Part shown: piece after piece, positions 36,182 through 47,930 of the stretch
How the letters are laid out: every line of letters begins with the position of its first letter
Position numbering within the stretch: position 1 is the stretch's first letter
Assembly (NCBI RefSeq): GCF_037975245.1
Contig: NC_092577.1
Span: 13,319,513-13,383,512, forward strand
Direction of reading: 5' to 3'
From: Apostichopus japonicus
Taxonomy: Eukaryota; Echinodermata; Holothuroidea; Aspidochirotida; Stichopodidae
DNA: 64,000 nucleotides
Made by a program: the position numbers and the translations under genes
The notes under the pieces: model-generated
What the model was told of the DNA's origin: nothing
Database searches by the model: none
The model's input: only the letters and a program-made list of their open reading frames with translations

Positions 36182-38072
36182 TATGGCAAGCCGTTTTAAC
36201 ATTTACCTCTCTATTCTACTTAAGTAGAATTAATTCCACTTAAGTAGAATACAATTAAGCTTAAGTGAAATGAATTGCACTTAAGTAGAATACAATTAAG
36301 CTTAAGTAAAATGAATTGCACTTAAGTAGAATTGCATTTTACTTAAGTTTAATTGTATTCCACTTAAGTAAAATTACCACTTTCTTTTAAGCTTAAGTTA
36401 AATTCAATTTCACTTAAGCTTAATTGTATTCTACTTAAGTAAAATACAATTCTACTTAAGTAAAATTTAATTTAGCTTAAGTAAAAGTGTCATTCTTTTT
36501 CACTTAAGCTAAATGCATTTTACTTAAGTAAAATTGTATTTTACTTAAGTAGAATACAATTAAGCTTAAGTGAAATTGAATTTAACTTAAGCTAAATTGT
36601 ATTCTACTTAAGTAGAATTGTATTTTACTTAAGTAGAATACAATTGCATTTTACTTAAGTAAAATTCAATTCTACTTAAGTAAAATACAATTTAGCTTAA
36701 GTGGAAATGAAGGATATGGCAAGCCGTTATATCATTTACCTCGTGTGGTTGGTCTGGGGGCAATGTTTACATGCATGGTACCATGCCTTGTGATACTTCT
36801 ACTACTAGTACCACTGATTGGTGGTATGTCGTGTTGTAGTCGTTCCCTTGCCCTCAAAAGTGCTTTTCCAACTGCATCAGCAACAGTTTGCAACGATCTA
36901 TTGGCTGGCTGCATTTACCAAATGTCTAACGTTCAGACTCAGTGATAAACAAAGCTTTGCTTCATTTGCTAAGTATGGTGTTATGTTCGTATATACACAA
37001 CGAAAGCTGGATAAGTATCGCAGAATGGGGGAATGGCCGCAAATGGTTACGTAACTAGTACGTCTTGAACGTAACTCTATAGGTCTCGCATCACAATTAA
37101 TTGTTCCATTGACTTACACACTAAACTCATCACTTTCAAGACCTGCCAAAGCATAGATAGAAGTTTTCATCTGGTATATCCTACCCACCACATGATAGCT
37201 GTGTTCTAGTGGCCTATCATGGCATTTGCAAACTTCCATATCATGACCGTTTAGATTATGAGCTAGAAGAGGAGCAAGTTTATCACACTGAACCCTTCCA
37301 TATGCTCGTTCGGAGTAATATCAACATTTAACCAAAGATTTTTAAAATGGTTTATATCACCTTCGATCCTCCCTATTTTCACACCATCTGTACTTAAAAT
37401 TATGCTCTTTCATATAAAGGCAGAAAAAACGATGACAGTAAATGATAACATGCTTTAGGAAGCTTTACGTTAGGTACTTTTACCTCTTTTCTGACAATGG
37501 TAAACCTATTGAGCGGATGAACACGTGGTGAGGTACCTAAAATAGTATACAGAGTCGGACTTCGCGGCAAGTACAGTGACGCAATGAGTAGCATAGACTG
37601 ATTGACCAATCACATTTTACTTAAGCTAAATTGCATTTTACTTAAGTGAAATAGATTGACCAATCACATTTCACTTAAGCGTAATTCTATTTCACTTAAG
37701 TAAAATGCCATTTAGCTTAAGTGAAATTGAAAAGCCATTTTGCTTAAGTAGAATAGCATTTTACTTAAGTAGAATTGAATTTTACTTAAGCAGAATTGCA
37801 TTTTACTTAAGTAGAATTGAATTTTACTTAAGCAGAATTGTATTTTACTTAAGTAGAATTGTATTTTACTTAAGTAAAATACGATGTAGACAAAAACCGT
37901 TTGAACTTAAGCTAATATGAATTCCACTTAAGTGGAATACAATTAAGCTTAAGTAAAATGCAATTCTACTTAAGTGCAATTCATTTTACTTAAGCTTAAT
38001 TGTATTCTACTTAAGTGGAATTAATTCTACTTAAGTAGAATAGAGAGGTAAATGTTAAAACGGCTTGCCATA
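36182..38072. mobile_element. DNA transposon with CTTAAG-palindrome arms
   Basis: A 1.89-kb element flanked by a perfect 6-bp duplication CGTTCG (36176-36181, 38073-38078). The inverted ends start TATGGCAAGCCGTTTTAACA and stay nearly identical for about 100 bp. Each arm is an array of the palindrome A/GCTTAAGT joined by AGAAT, AAAAT or ACAATTA spacers (36217-36712 and 37611-38043). A direct copy of the terminal sequence (TATGGCAAGCCGTTATATCA) reappears at 36715, at the inner edge of the left array. The middle (36740-37610) is non-repetitive and includes 37110-37395, homologous to part of the element at 7890. On the minus strand the middle has short protein-like frames (for example a VADAVGKALLRARERLQ helix, 36914-36732) but no recognisable transposase. 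The superfamily is unassigned. Confidence 0.85.
37110..37395 (-). repeat. Transposon-internal segment shared with 10078-10385
   Basis: Same orientation as, and clearly homologous to, 10078-10385. On the minus strand it can be read STDGVKIGRIEGDINHFKN and, in another frame, LAPLLAHNLNGHDMEVCKC followed by VVGRIYQMKTSIYALAGLE. The frame is interrupted between the two. I could not place it in a known transposase family. Confidence 0.65.
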
Positions 38073-38083
38073 CGTTCGCGGAC

Positions 38084-38390
38084 TTAAAGGCATTGAAGAC
38101 TCGCCACAAACCGCGTGCGGCCATCTGAAAAAGTTACCTTTCCGTTGCTTGCAAGTGACGTTTTATTCGTGTCGCTTCAAAATGCAGACAGTGTAGTGAA
38201 ACGTGATACCTTGTTATCTTTAGCTGGACCTTGAGATATCCATCGGTGTATCGATTGTATACTGTGCTGTGTGTGTATTTTTTCTGGGATCGATGGTGGT
38301 GTTAAACACTTCTGTTACACCTCATTCGAAACAAGGTCAAATAGCCAGGCATTATACGTTTCTTTTTGCGCGAGTCTTCACACCCTTTAA
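38084..38390 (-). mobile_element. TTAA-type MITE, copy 2
   Basis: TTAAAGGCATTGAAGACTCG on the left and, inverted, TTAAAGGGTGTGAAGACTCG on the right. TTAA at both outer edges fits the target preference of piggyBac- or Kolobok-type transposases. At 307 bp it lacks part of the middle present in copies 1, 3 and 4. It sits six bases from the duplication of the CTTAAG element. Confidence 0.85.
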
Positions 38391-38731
38391 ATGGTGACTC
38401 TAGATTTCCTGTAGTTGCAATTGCGCGGGAGTTTCTGAACATACATTACGTATACGTGCATATGTTTGTGTATACGTACCAGACCGTTGCCTTATTAACC
38501 GATTCGACCAAACGACGGACGCTATACGTATAACGTAACCCATTTCACTTTCTCTCTACCAATTCGAAAAACACTACAGAAAGGTCGCCTTAAAAATTGT
38601 GAGATAAAACTAAACTGAACGGTAGTCCATTAAATATCTAATCAAATTTTATTCATTGTACGCCGAACTCACCTATTTTTTTATGAGACCAGAATCGTTA
38701 ATTTCACGTCTAATTTATTGCGGGTTCTGTT

Positions 38732-39115
38732 CATAGGCGTAGGAGGCGGGGGGGGGGGGGAGGCTGGGGGCTGCAGCCCCCAACCAAAAATGTTTGTGAA
38801 AATTCGGGCAATATGCTGATAATTTTTCGGGCACCTACTGAAAGAAAAATAATTTGCAATGTGTTTTTCAATGCTTAAACTTATATTTTTCTTATCATTA
38901 TTATTGTAACGACTTTCCCAATAATTATAACCAATATGGAAGGGTTATAACACGGAAAATGATTGTATGTTATTGGCATGCGATGTAATAACTGATGCAT
39001 GCCTATATGATATGCACATTAACGGGTAAAATGCGCAAAAAAATTGGGTTATATTTTTCGGGCAAATCGTTTCAGCCCCCCCCCCCCCCAAATCAAATTG
39101 GGCTCGTACGCCTTG
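38732..39115. mobile_element. hAT-like non-autonomous transposon, sister of 25325-25812
   Basis: A perfect 8-bp duplication GTTCTGTT (38724-38731, 39116-39123). The ends CATAGGCGTAGG and, inverted, CAAGGCGTACG are followed inside by G-runs on the left and C-runs on the right. The interior aligns with 25325-25812 apart from the hairpin insertion there. 384 bp, non-coding. Confidence 0.88.
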
Positions 39116-39248
39116 GTTCTGTTGTTATTTCGTACGGAAGGTAAAACTGAAAGGCTTAAACCACTAAGTTGAAAAACAGTTGTTCAGTCCTTTAAAACAA
39201 AAAAATGCAAACCGTTAACAACACTAACTTTTACCGGCGAAACATTCT

Positions 39249-39613
39249 TTAAAGGGTGTGAAGACTCGCGCAAAAAGAAACTTCTAATGCGGTAATCTGA
39301 CCTAGTTTCGAATGAGGTGTAACAGAAGTGTTAGACAATACCATCGATCCCAGCAAATGCACACACACAGCTTGCTACCATCGGTAATTAGACACTAGTG
39401 TAGTCAGTACATACAGCTGCGGTCAATACCCACAGCACAGTGTACACAATACAGCGATGGACATCTCAGGTCCAGCTAAAGATAACAAGGTATCACGTTT
39501 CATTACTGTACTCTCTCCATTTTGTAGCGACACGAACAAAACGTCACTTGCAAGCAACGGAAAGTTACCTTTTGCAGATTGCCGCACGCGGTTCGGGGCG
39601 AGTCTTCAATGCC
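39249..39613 (+). mobile_element. TTAA-type MITE, copy 3
   Basis: A full-length, well preserved copy of about 365 bp starting TTAAAGGGTGTGAAGACTCG and ending GGGCGAGTCTTCAATGCC. Compared with copy 1 it is highly similar throughout, including TCTCAGGTCCAGCTAAA.ATAACAAGG. The right TTAA is changed to TTGA. Confidence 0.85.
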
Positions 39614-40139
39614 TTGAACTACCAGGAACTTTTCACCTTCGAGCTTTTATTTAGTAAAATATAGTACTGTTTATATCATTCATTGTTGCTGGGCAGTTAT
39701 ATACTTAGTAGACTGTACTAGTACCGTACTAGCTATAGTACAGCATATGTTGCCAGGGCACAGCACAACAAAATAATATAACTTTGCGCTGTTATGACCT
39801 TTTCACGCCTGCGCAGTATATTAATCCCGCACAAATTCTGAATAAGAAACTCACTCGTTCTTAAATGTGAAAGCGTTTTATGTCACTGAATCGCGCGGGT
39901 GTATAGACCCTTTGCCTAGGCAAGGATGTAGAATCTGTGATACGCTAACCGATTCCTATATGGTCCTAACTTATTATAAAATAACGTCATGTTTGGGCCG
40001 TGCTCGAAAATTTGTAATACCGTATAGAATACTGTGATTTGCAGTGCTAGACGGTGATAGTAAAGTTTTTTATCATTCTCGGTCAAATAAATATGAGGCA
40101 CTTTAATGAAATCATGGATGGGTACCATTCCCGTCAGAT

Positions 40140-40599
<460 letters not shown>

Positions 40600-40870
40600 A
40601 AGATACGACTCTCGCCCAAACAAATGAGAACTTGTGACTGTAAAAATGTGACACTGCGGGCATTTTTAAGGTACAATAATAATAGTTGAGATGGATAGCC
40701 TGTGCAATCTCAAAAAAGAGGCTGATTAGGGAATTTCGTGTCCACATATCATAAGTTTTATGGGTATGGCATCAGAAAGAGAGTACATCCTTTGGTTTCA
40801 AAGATATATGAGTTTCTGATCATTGCCATCTTCTTTTACGTTTGTGTATTTTGTTATTTTAAGACATTAT

Positions 40871-41000
40871 AGAGGTGGTGAAGTGGTTAGGGCACACACC
40901 TCACATGCTGAAGATTTCGAGATCAAGTCCTGACTCGATTTCATAGGTTTGAGTCATCTCCATATCAACCCAGCAGTATACATGCATGGTAACCCTGGTG
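40871..41000 (+). mobile_element. tRNA-derived SINE head
   Basis: An A-box TGGTGAAGTGG (40876-40886) and a B-box GATCAAGTC (40921-40929) both fit the RNA polymerase III consensus, spaced 34 nt apart as in tRNAs. The acceptor stem does not pair, so this is a SINE rather than a tRNA. The body runs on to about 41000, ending near the next MITE. Confidence 0.65.
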
Positions 41001-41041
41001 TAATTACACTAAAGAACTACCACCTCTCATATATGTACCAA

Positions 41042-41384
41042 TTAAAGGCATTGAAGACTCGCCCCAAATCGCGTGCCGAGCTCTGAAAAAAATAACTTTC
41101 CGTTGCTTGCAAATGACGTTTTCTTCGTGTCGCTACAAAATGCAGACAGTAATGAAACGTGATACCTTGTTATCTTTAGCAGGACCAGAGATGTCCATCG
41201 CTGTATCGTTTGCACACTGTGCTGTGGGTATTGACCGAAGCTGTTTGTACTGACTGTACACTAGTGTGTAATTACCGACGGTAGCGAGCTGTGTGTGTGC
41301 ATTTTCTGGGATCGATGGTATTGTCTAACACTTCTGTCACACCTCATTCGAAACTAGGTCAGATTACCGGCATTAGACGTTTCC
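41042..41384 (-). mobile_element. TTAA-type MITE, copy 4
   Basis: Starts TTAAAGGCATTGAAGACTCG and is homologous to copies 1-3 in reverse orientation through AGGTCAGATTACCGGCATTA. The last bases (CGCGCGAGTCTTCACACCCTTTAA in the others) are missing or replaced after GACGTTTC, so the right end is truncated. Confidence 0.8.
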
Positions 41385-43149
41385 TCGAACACAGCGCAGT
41401 AGTTACTGATGCACGGTTGTGGAACATGAACAGTAGTTACTGTACTAGCTATGAGTATCGGTGCCTTCTCATATTGTCGATAGTTAAATGGTCACAGGTC
41501 AGATTCGGTCCCACATAGTGAAAGCAACACATTTTATCCATTTTATCCAATTTGACTTTTGACCCCGTCAAAATTTGTTCATACTTCTTGTCTGGTCTTC
41601 ATCTGCCATTACTTATGCTATGGTGTCTCCTCTGCCTTTGGAGATGAAGGTCTGTTAATATTGCATACATTGCGACGTTTGTGTACTTATCAAAAATTAC
41701 CCGCTCCTCCAACCCCATGCATCTCCAACACATCCAAAAACAGTTTCTGCCGGAAAGGTGCTATATTTCAAACATTGAATATTTGGTTGGATAGAGTCTA
41801 CTGATTTTATTGCTGACAATAATATACATGGCATGGCGCGGATTTCTCAAGAATTTCTTATATTCTCAAAGTGAAGTTCTGTTCGAAATTTCACACACGC
41901 GTCACTACGGAATGGCCCTCATCATTAAACACAGAGAATGGTAAAATTAAAGCAAAAGGTCTTGTGCTTTACAGCTGAAGTACCTGGTGATCCCACTTAT
42001 AAGTGGCGTCAACGTTCCTCCACCTACATGGGACATCCAGACATAAAGAAGCTTTGTGCGATTTTAGTTGATAAAAATTCTCAAATTTGTTGCACTTATA
42101 TCTTGAACGTTTAAAGTCAACAAGAGAAAGAATAATTTGAAAAAAAGAAAACAATCATTACAGCCATATTCTACTCGAATCGAAAGATGAAATTATCACA
42201 AACTGTTACAAACTCATTGACCTCTATTTGGAGGCTTTATATCTCTGCATTGGGTGAAATGTCAGCTACTCTATATTTCTCAATACACCCAGGCTGCATA
42301 TGTTCTCAATTTCAGAGAAGCACAATTGAAGGAGCACAGTGAGTTTGCGGGTTACCAGATCGTGACCTCTTCTAAAAACAAACATAGCTACTCTTGCGTG
42401 AAAGAGAATGTAAAATTACTTAGGCCTGCATGTGATCTTTATTCTAAAGTGTAAATATTTAACACAAGCACTCCTACTGTAATTGGAATTATCTGCCCAA
42501 AATGTCAAATTAATAACTTTTTTTGTCATCCATACATATAATCTTGAAAGTAAATTAATAATAAGTTCGGGATTGTAGGATGGAAATAAGTTTTCTTGCT
42601 GACAAATAAGTCACATTATATCCTCCTCCAAAGGGTCAAAGGTAAATCACACCCAGTAAGCTCCTCCAAACTCGAACAGACAACATGAAACCCACTAGCT
42701 TCAAGATGCCTCACCACCTTGTGCCTTTGTGGGGCTTTACCAGTGGACTCCACCCCACACCTCCCGCCAACCCCCCCCCCCCCCCCTCCAATACACCCAA
42801 GCATAAGACTTGCATTTGTCCAAGCTGTATTTCATATATAGAAACATTCTAATGTATAGTTAATGTAACTTGGTTGGGAGTATATGGTTTGACCAGGCAT
42901 ATATAGTTACATATTGTACAGCGCGTTCAATTCGTATGTGAAGACGTCACATACATACGCGAGGTCGTTAAATTAGGAGAGAAACAATAATGCGCAACCT
43001 GCAAATGTAAACTCAATTAACTCGTTATCAAGGAATTCGAACACGAGGTCGTTTAATTAGAAGAGAAATAACATTGTCATACCAGCGATTTTATAATTTA
43101 ATTTGATCTCTTGTCTGGTGATTGCACGTGATGTATCTTCACATGTCAA

Positions 43150-44390
43150 TCATCATCGAAATCGGGATTTGGAATATGTTAATGAGCTAAATCGATGATA
43201 TGTCGAGGTGTATGTCAATTTGAGTTGTAAGAAACTGGTATAAGTCCACGGAAATTGACTTCTACCGATTTAATTCGACATATCATCGATTTAAACTGGT
43301 AGATGTCGATTTAAATCCGTGGTTTTCAACCTTGGGCTCGCGGGCCCATTTGGGCCCGCGAAGCCGATTTTGTGGGCTCGCGAGCATTGCCCCAGTAATG
43401 ATTAAAAGATTAACCGTTAATTGTATTGGAAATAGAAGGATCCTACTACAGCCCTTTCCTTCGAATTATCGCAATTTTTACAAGTGTAGACAAATATGAT
43501 CCACTTTTTTTCTTCGGATCTTTGACCTATTCTGCCTCGAATATGAGCAATAATTGGAATAACTTATACAGCGTGATATCTATACAGTCCGACACTTCTA
43601 TCAGTTCTCCCGTTCTATTGTCAATACAAAGTATTCTTACGTTCTCTCTATTTGTTAATTTGTTTTCAATAAATAGAAAACACCTTACCGATGCGAAATA
43701 TATCTCCTTTAATACCACTGGGCCTCATATGCACACGTCAAACGGTTTTGCTGCTTTTTTATTGCATTGTTCATCTCCATTTTTCTGCATTATTCTGATA
43801 GTGATAACGGTCACACATTTCTTATGAAACCAGTGTACCATTGAGGGTTGCAAGAAATCTTTGAGATAGGCTCTAATTGGGCAGTACCTGTCATCTGATC
43901 ACGGAGGAACATACATAGCTCTGATTGAGTCCCCGGGTCACTTGTGTCAAGAATACACTAATAAACGCTGTGAAATTGATTTTATGAAGTTGATAACTTT
44001 GCAGGGTAAGGTATGGGCTCGCGAGGACGGCTCGGAGGACGAATTGGGCTCGTGATCGAAAAAAGGTTGAAAACCAAGGATTTAAATGGACATATCATCG
44101 ATTTATTTTACATATCATCGATGTAAATTTTTATATGTCGACTTAAACTGGTATAAACCGAATTAAATTGGTATATGTCGATTTAAATTGACATACCGAT
44201 TTAATTCGACATATCATCAATTTAAACTGGTATATGTCGATTTAAATCGATGATATGTCGAATTAAACTGGTATATGTCGATTTAAATCGGTAGAAGTCA
44301 ATTTAAGCTGCTGGAAACTGGTATAAGTCGAAAGAAATTGGTATATGTCGATTTAAATCGGTATAAGTCGATTTCCCACGATTTGAGACT
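43150..44390. repeat. Palindromic TCGATTTAAATCGA array split by a hAT-like insertion
   Basis: On both sides of the insertion at 43317-44079 the sequence is an array of TATGTCGATTTAAA / TTTAAATCGACATA motifs in both orientations with CTGGTA spacers (43185-43316 and 44080-44390). Like the CTTAAG element, it is a block of short palindromes. Just upstream, CGAGGTCGTTAAATTAGGAG and a diverged copy 83 bp later form a separate direct repeat (42960-43073). The outer ends of any parent element were not identified. Confidence 0.75.
43317..44079. mobile_element. hAT-like non-autonomous transposon (GGTTTTCAACC ends)
   Basis: A perfect 8-bp duplication ATTTAAAT (43309-43316, 44080-44087). The inverted ends are CCGTGGTTTTCAACCTT and CCTTGGTTTTCAACCTT, close to the widespread CAGTGGTTCTCAACC-type hAT termini. 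The subterminal bases are rich in GGGCTCGCGGGCCC-like G/C blocks. The internal open frame (133 codons on +) is hydrophobic but resembles no transposase. 763 bp. Confidence 0.9.
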
Positions 44391-44419
44391 GATGGCCCGC
44401 CATACGACACACCTCGATA

Positions 44420-45015
44420 ACGTTTCACTACAACGTAGCGCTTACCTCCCAAGGGATTCGAGTCATGGGTTCGTCCATACGTTGCTGGCACGGTTTACCC
44501 AGTCTTTCTGCTTTCTCAACGGTTTTTCGCCCACTCGACGACAGTGCAGTTTCTTCCTTAAAGCTATCGTTCGGGCTGCTTTCGTTTGTGATAAAAGAAG
44601 GAGCAATCTTCTTCCAAGTAATAACTTGATCGACGACGACGAAATTCTCGAAAAGCGTCGTCAAGTTTGTTGATGAAACTGTCCCGTCTTTCTAAAGTTT
44701 CAGAAGTTGCAACATGAATAATATATTAATAACATTAATATATCATGGAAACGTTATGCCGACGTTATTATAACACCATATTTAACGTAATAAAAACATA
44801 TTTTAGAGGCTCTTTTAAAAATGTTATGATAACGTTTTGTGTCGGTACTCTGCTTCGTGTCTTCATTCACAATGTGGGGTTTATCTTCTGCCACGTGTAG
44901 ACGCCAGCCGGCATTGTCAAAATCATACGGGACTTCTGAAAAACTTTGTTTGTCTTCCAAGATAACCACGTAGAGGTGTGCTTCTTCAAGATCGATACGT
45001 CTTGAAAATTTCTCC
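44420..45015 (-). other. Coding-like minus-strand segments, family not recognised
   Basis: Two stretches look more protein-like than their surroundings. One (about 45013-44754) reads EKFSRRIDLEEAHLYVVILE, then SEVPYDFDNAGWRLHVAED, and ends at a stop. The other (44664-44430) reads ALSSSGRKTVEKAERLGKPC and ends in PMTRIPWE followed by a donor-like GAG|GTAAGC. A frameshift separates the start of the second from an upstream LERRDSFINKLDDAF frame. They may be relics of one gene or transposon. No function is assigned. Confidence 0.3.
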
Positions 45016-45547
45016 TTTATAGGCTCATTCCCAACAAAACGATGACGTTAAATGACGCAATAGTCGCGTCCCAACTCGTCATCTACAAAAACGTGTTACG
45101 ACTCGCCTGCGCATTGCTAAAAATAAACAATGACAACGTCGACAATTGAAAAAAAAGTCACACCATTGGAGGCTCCAACAACAGACGAAGACTCCTGGAG
45201 CGACGCCGAGAAAAAAAAATCCCCTGAAAGAAAAAATAAGGGAGGCTCCCGAAAACGGCCCTCGAAAACATGGAACTGCGGGTGCGCCTCCCGATCAACG
45301 GGATCCTGTGGCGCCCGGAGACGGGAGGATTGACCCTGCACGATATATACTACTTTTGTATATTTCAAATTATCTGGCATAATTATAATATGTATTGGAG
45401 TTTCATAGAGTGGTATATTAAAAAATGTCCTGCAAAATAAAAGTGTTTGGGAGTTTCATAGACTTTGGCCATTGTGCAGACTGAGATCGAGTGAGTGAAA
45501 ATCCAAACCAGAACGTGATGTTCCGTGTTTGTAAGCAAGATTACCGG

Positions 45548-46362
45548 TCAAACGGGGCATTACTCATCGCTTTCACTCTTTGCTGATGAAGTTTTATTAT
45601 ACCGTAGAATTTATAGTGATGCTGACCAGGCCCAGCTTCAATCTGATGTTGACCAAATCAGTGAATGGTGTACCATGAACATGATGTTCTGTCAATGCAA
45701 CTAAGAGCAAGGTTATGCGTATTACCAGAAAAAAATATTATCAATCCTCGAGCTTATATGTGCTACATGATAGTCAGTTGCAGTCTGTCTCATACTTTAA
45801 ATATTTAGGGCTGGTTATATCCTGTAATCTATCCTGGGACGAGCACATTGCCTCAGTGTGTTTCGCGTTCACTCAAACTAATGGGATTCTTGCGCTCTAT
45901 CTCTGCTGGCCTAGGCCCTAAGGCCAGGCTTCATCTTTATAAGTCTCCTGTCCTTCCAATCATAGAGTAAGGTGTCCCAGCTTGGGGTCTCCAAAACAAG
46001 GGTCAGACGGATAGACTGGAAAGCATTCAGAGACATGCTACACGTTTTATTTTGGGGGTTAGGCACCGCGACGTGTCCTATACCCAGAGGCTTACATGTT
46101 TAAACTGGTATTCCATCTCTCATCGTGTCAACATTATTATTATTTCCTTTATTGTTAAATGCCTGTATCATAAGTTTGATTGCGTGCAAGTTTCCTCTAA
46201 TATCATTGTCAATTCCAGACACACTGACTCATTTCTGTTTAAACATATTTCTGCTAGGACAGAACTCCTCAGATCTTACCCTATTAATGTGTTTCCCAGA
46301 CTTTGGTCTGGCCTGGAAGAGGAAATTAGAGACAAATTATTGTGTGCTTGTTTGCAATAATT
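45548..46362 (+). pseudogene. Decayed LINE reverse transcriptase
   Basis: The + strand, across several frames, reads SLFADEVLLYRRIYSDADQA (from about 45570), DVDQISEWC, a stop, LQSVSYFKYLGLVISCNLSW (45781-45840), then GVPAWGLQN, QRHATRFILGV and LTCLNWYSISHRV. These are the catalytic palm and thumb of a non-LTR reverse transcriptase. The catalytic FADD is FADE here, and stops and frameshifts follow, so it is dead. The N-terminal half and the endonuclease are absent. It lies in the transporter's first intron, same strand. Confidence 0.85.
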
Positions 46363-46369
46363 CTTGCAT

Positions 46370-47590
46370 GCAATTAAAACCCACTACCTTGACCACTCTA
46401 TCACTGAGCAATAACTGTTTTTTACATATTGTATGAAGAATATTTGTATTTTTATATCTTTTGGTATTTTTATACTTTTTCATTCTATTCCGTACACTTA
46501 AATTTTTCCATTTGATTGGACAACGCAGACCTTCGGGTTACGGGTATTTAGTTTCCTTTTGCTTGTCCAGATCCTCGTTCTGTTTTTAATTGTTTTTGTT
46601 GTTGAATATTTGATGTTATTGGATCAGAAATATAATGAAATGAAATAACTCGAAAGCATGTGCGTGCAAAATTGTCTTGCTCTCGCGTTATAGTGAAAAC
46701 TAGGCTACACATGAGTAAAGATGTTTCACTGGACACATCGCAGTGAGGGACTCAATTCCACGAGATGCAGTGATAGTGATTCGACAATATTTCTGAAATG
46801 CATCCTTCGAACGGTTTTCACTACTACGGAATGGTCCATTTTGAAAAGAGAGACAGAGATATATTGATAAATGGTGCTACGTCTAGTGAGAGCGTAAAAG
46901 ATACATGAATATATTTACATAGCCCATTGCAGAGTTATGAACGTAAATGTCAATTCATCTGCCCTTGCATACGTCTGTTGAATATTTTAATTGGGCCAAA
47001 GCAATAATTTAAATAGAAGGGACATGATTTTTATTTAACAATAATATATATATTTTTCGGAGAAGCGCTTGAAATTTGGTTTTAACCTTTCGTTGTTCAT
47101 GGATGTATCGTTAATTATAGAACAATTTCACAATTAAAAAACCTTATGTAACGAAGAAAAATAAGTCGTTACATTTAACATCAGCATGTCATCGTTGACA
47201 TGGATATGTTGCACTTAACTGTCAATACTCTGAAAACAATAGTAACATGTTATTTCTCGATGTCAGCATACCAGAATTACATACTGTTGAATGCACTAGT
47301 AACATTCAATTTGCTCAGGTTACCATGAAAAATGAGCTTTAGTGTCTGTTTCCATTTCTATAACGTACAATTATTTTTTCATTATTGTTCATATCTTATT
47401 ACTACGCAAGTTATGTTATGAAACTGCATCTACGATATAAACCCGTCCAGGCAATATGTTTATAACTAACATACACAACAGAGGGCGTTATTTTTCAAAA
47501 GCCTCGTTAGACAATTTCTAAAAAAAAAAACGTTGTTCCGTTTGAGTGATATCCTATAGTTTGAAACCTATTTCTGGGGATTTCACTTTG
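46370..47590. other. Intron 1 stretch, nothing recognised
   Basis: AT-rich sequence without repeats, RNA genes or plausible exons that I could identify. Confidence 0.5.
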
Positions 47591-47595
47591 TAAAA

Positions 47596-47927
47596 TGCCA
47601 CTATATTTTGCATTCTCTCTGTTTTTCTTTTAACATTTCCAAGTAAAGACTGTCGACCAAAGCTTTCTTATCAAAAAGAATATTCTGCCTACTTTCAGCT
47701 ATTACACATGCATACATGATTGCTTTGTAAGAGCGCCCCCTATTTACGAGTAGCATACTGGATAAAGACACACAATAGGAAATTATTGCCACTATAATTT
47801 GCATTCTTTCTGTTTCCTTTTTACATTTCCAAGGGAAACTTCGACCACATCTTTCTTATCATAGAAGAATATTCTGCCTACTTCCAGCTATTACACATGC
47901 ATTCATGGTTGCTTTGTAAGCTTTCTA
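47596..47927 (+). repeat. Tandem duplication, about 191-bp unit
   Basis: The unit starting TGCCACTATA.TTTGCATTCT occurs at 47596 and 47787, with shared GAATATTCTGCCTACTT and AGCTATTACACATGCAT blocks. The second copy is interrupted by the transposon at 47931: its remainder (CTTTGTAAGAGC, then GCGAGTAACATAC) resumes at about 49150. Confidence 0.8.
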
Positions 47928-47930
47928 GTC

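Noticed and set aside
36732-36945. Hydrophobic + frame and helical - frame in the core of the CTTAAG element
   Set aside because: Short, overlapping on opposite strands, and neither resembles a transposase; not called as genes.
43426-43827. 133-codon hydrophobic frame inside a hAT-like element
   Set aside because: No similarity to hAT transposase or other proteins that I can see; probably chance in AT-rich DNA.
45117-45382. Lys/Ser-rich frames on both strands near 45.1-45.4 kb
   Set aside because: Overlapping opposite-strand frames with biased composition and no domain; no splice or start context to support either.
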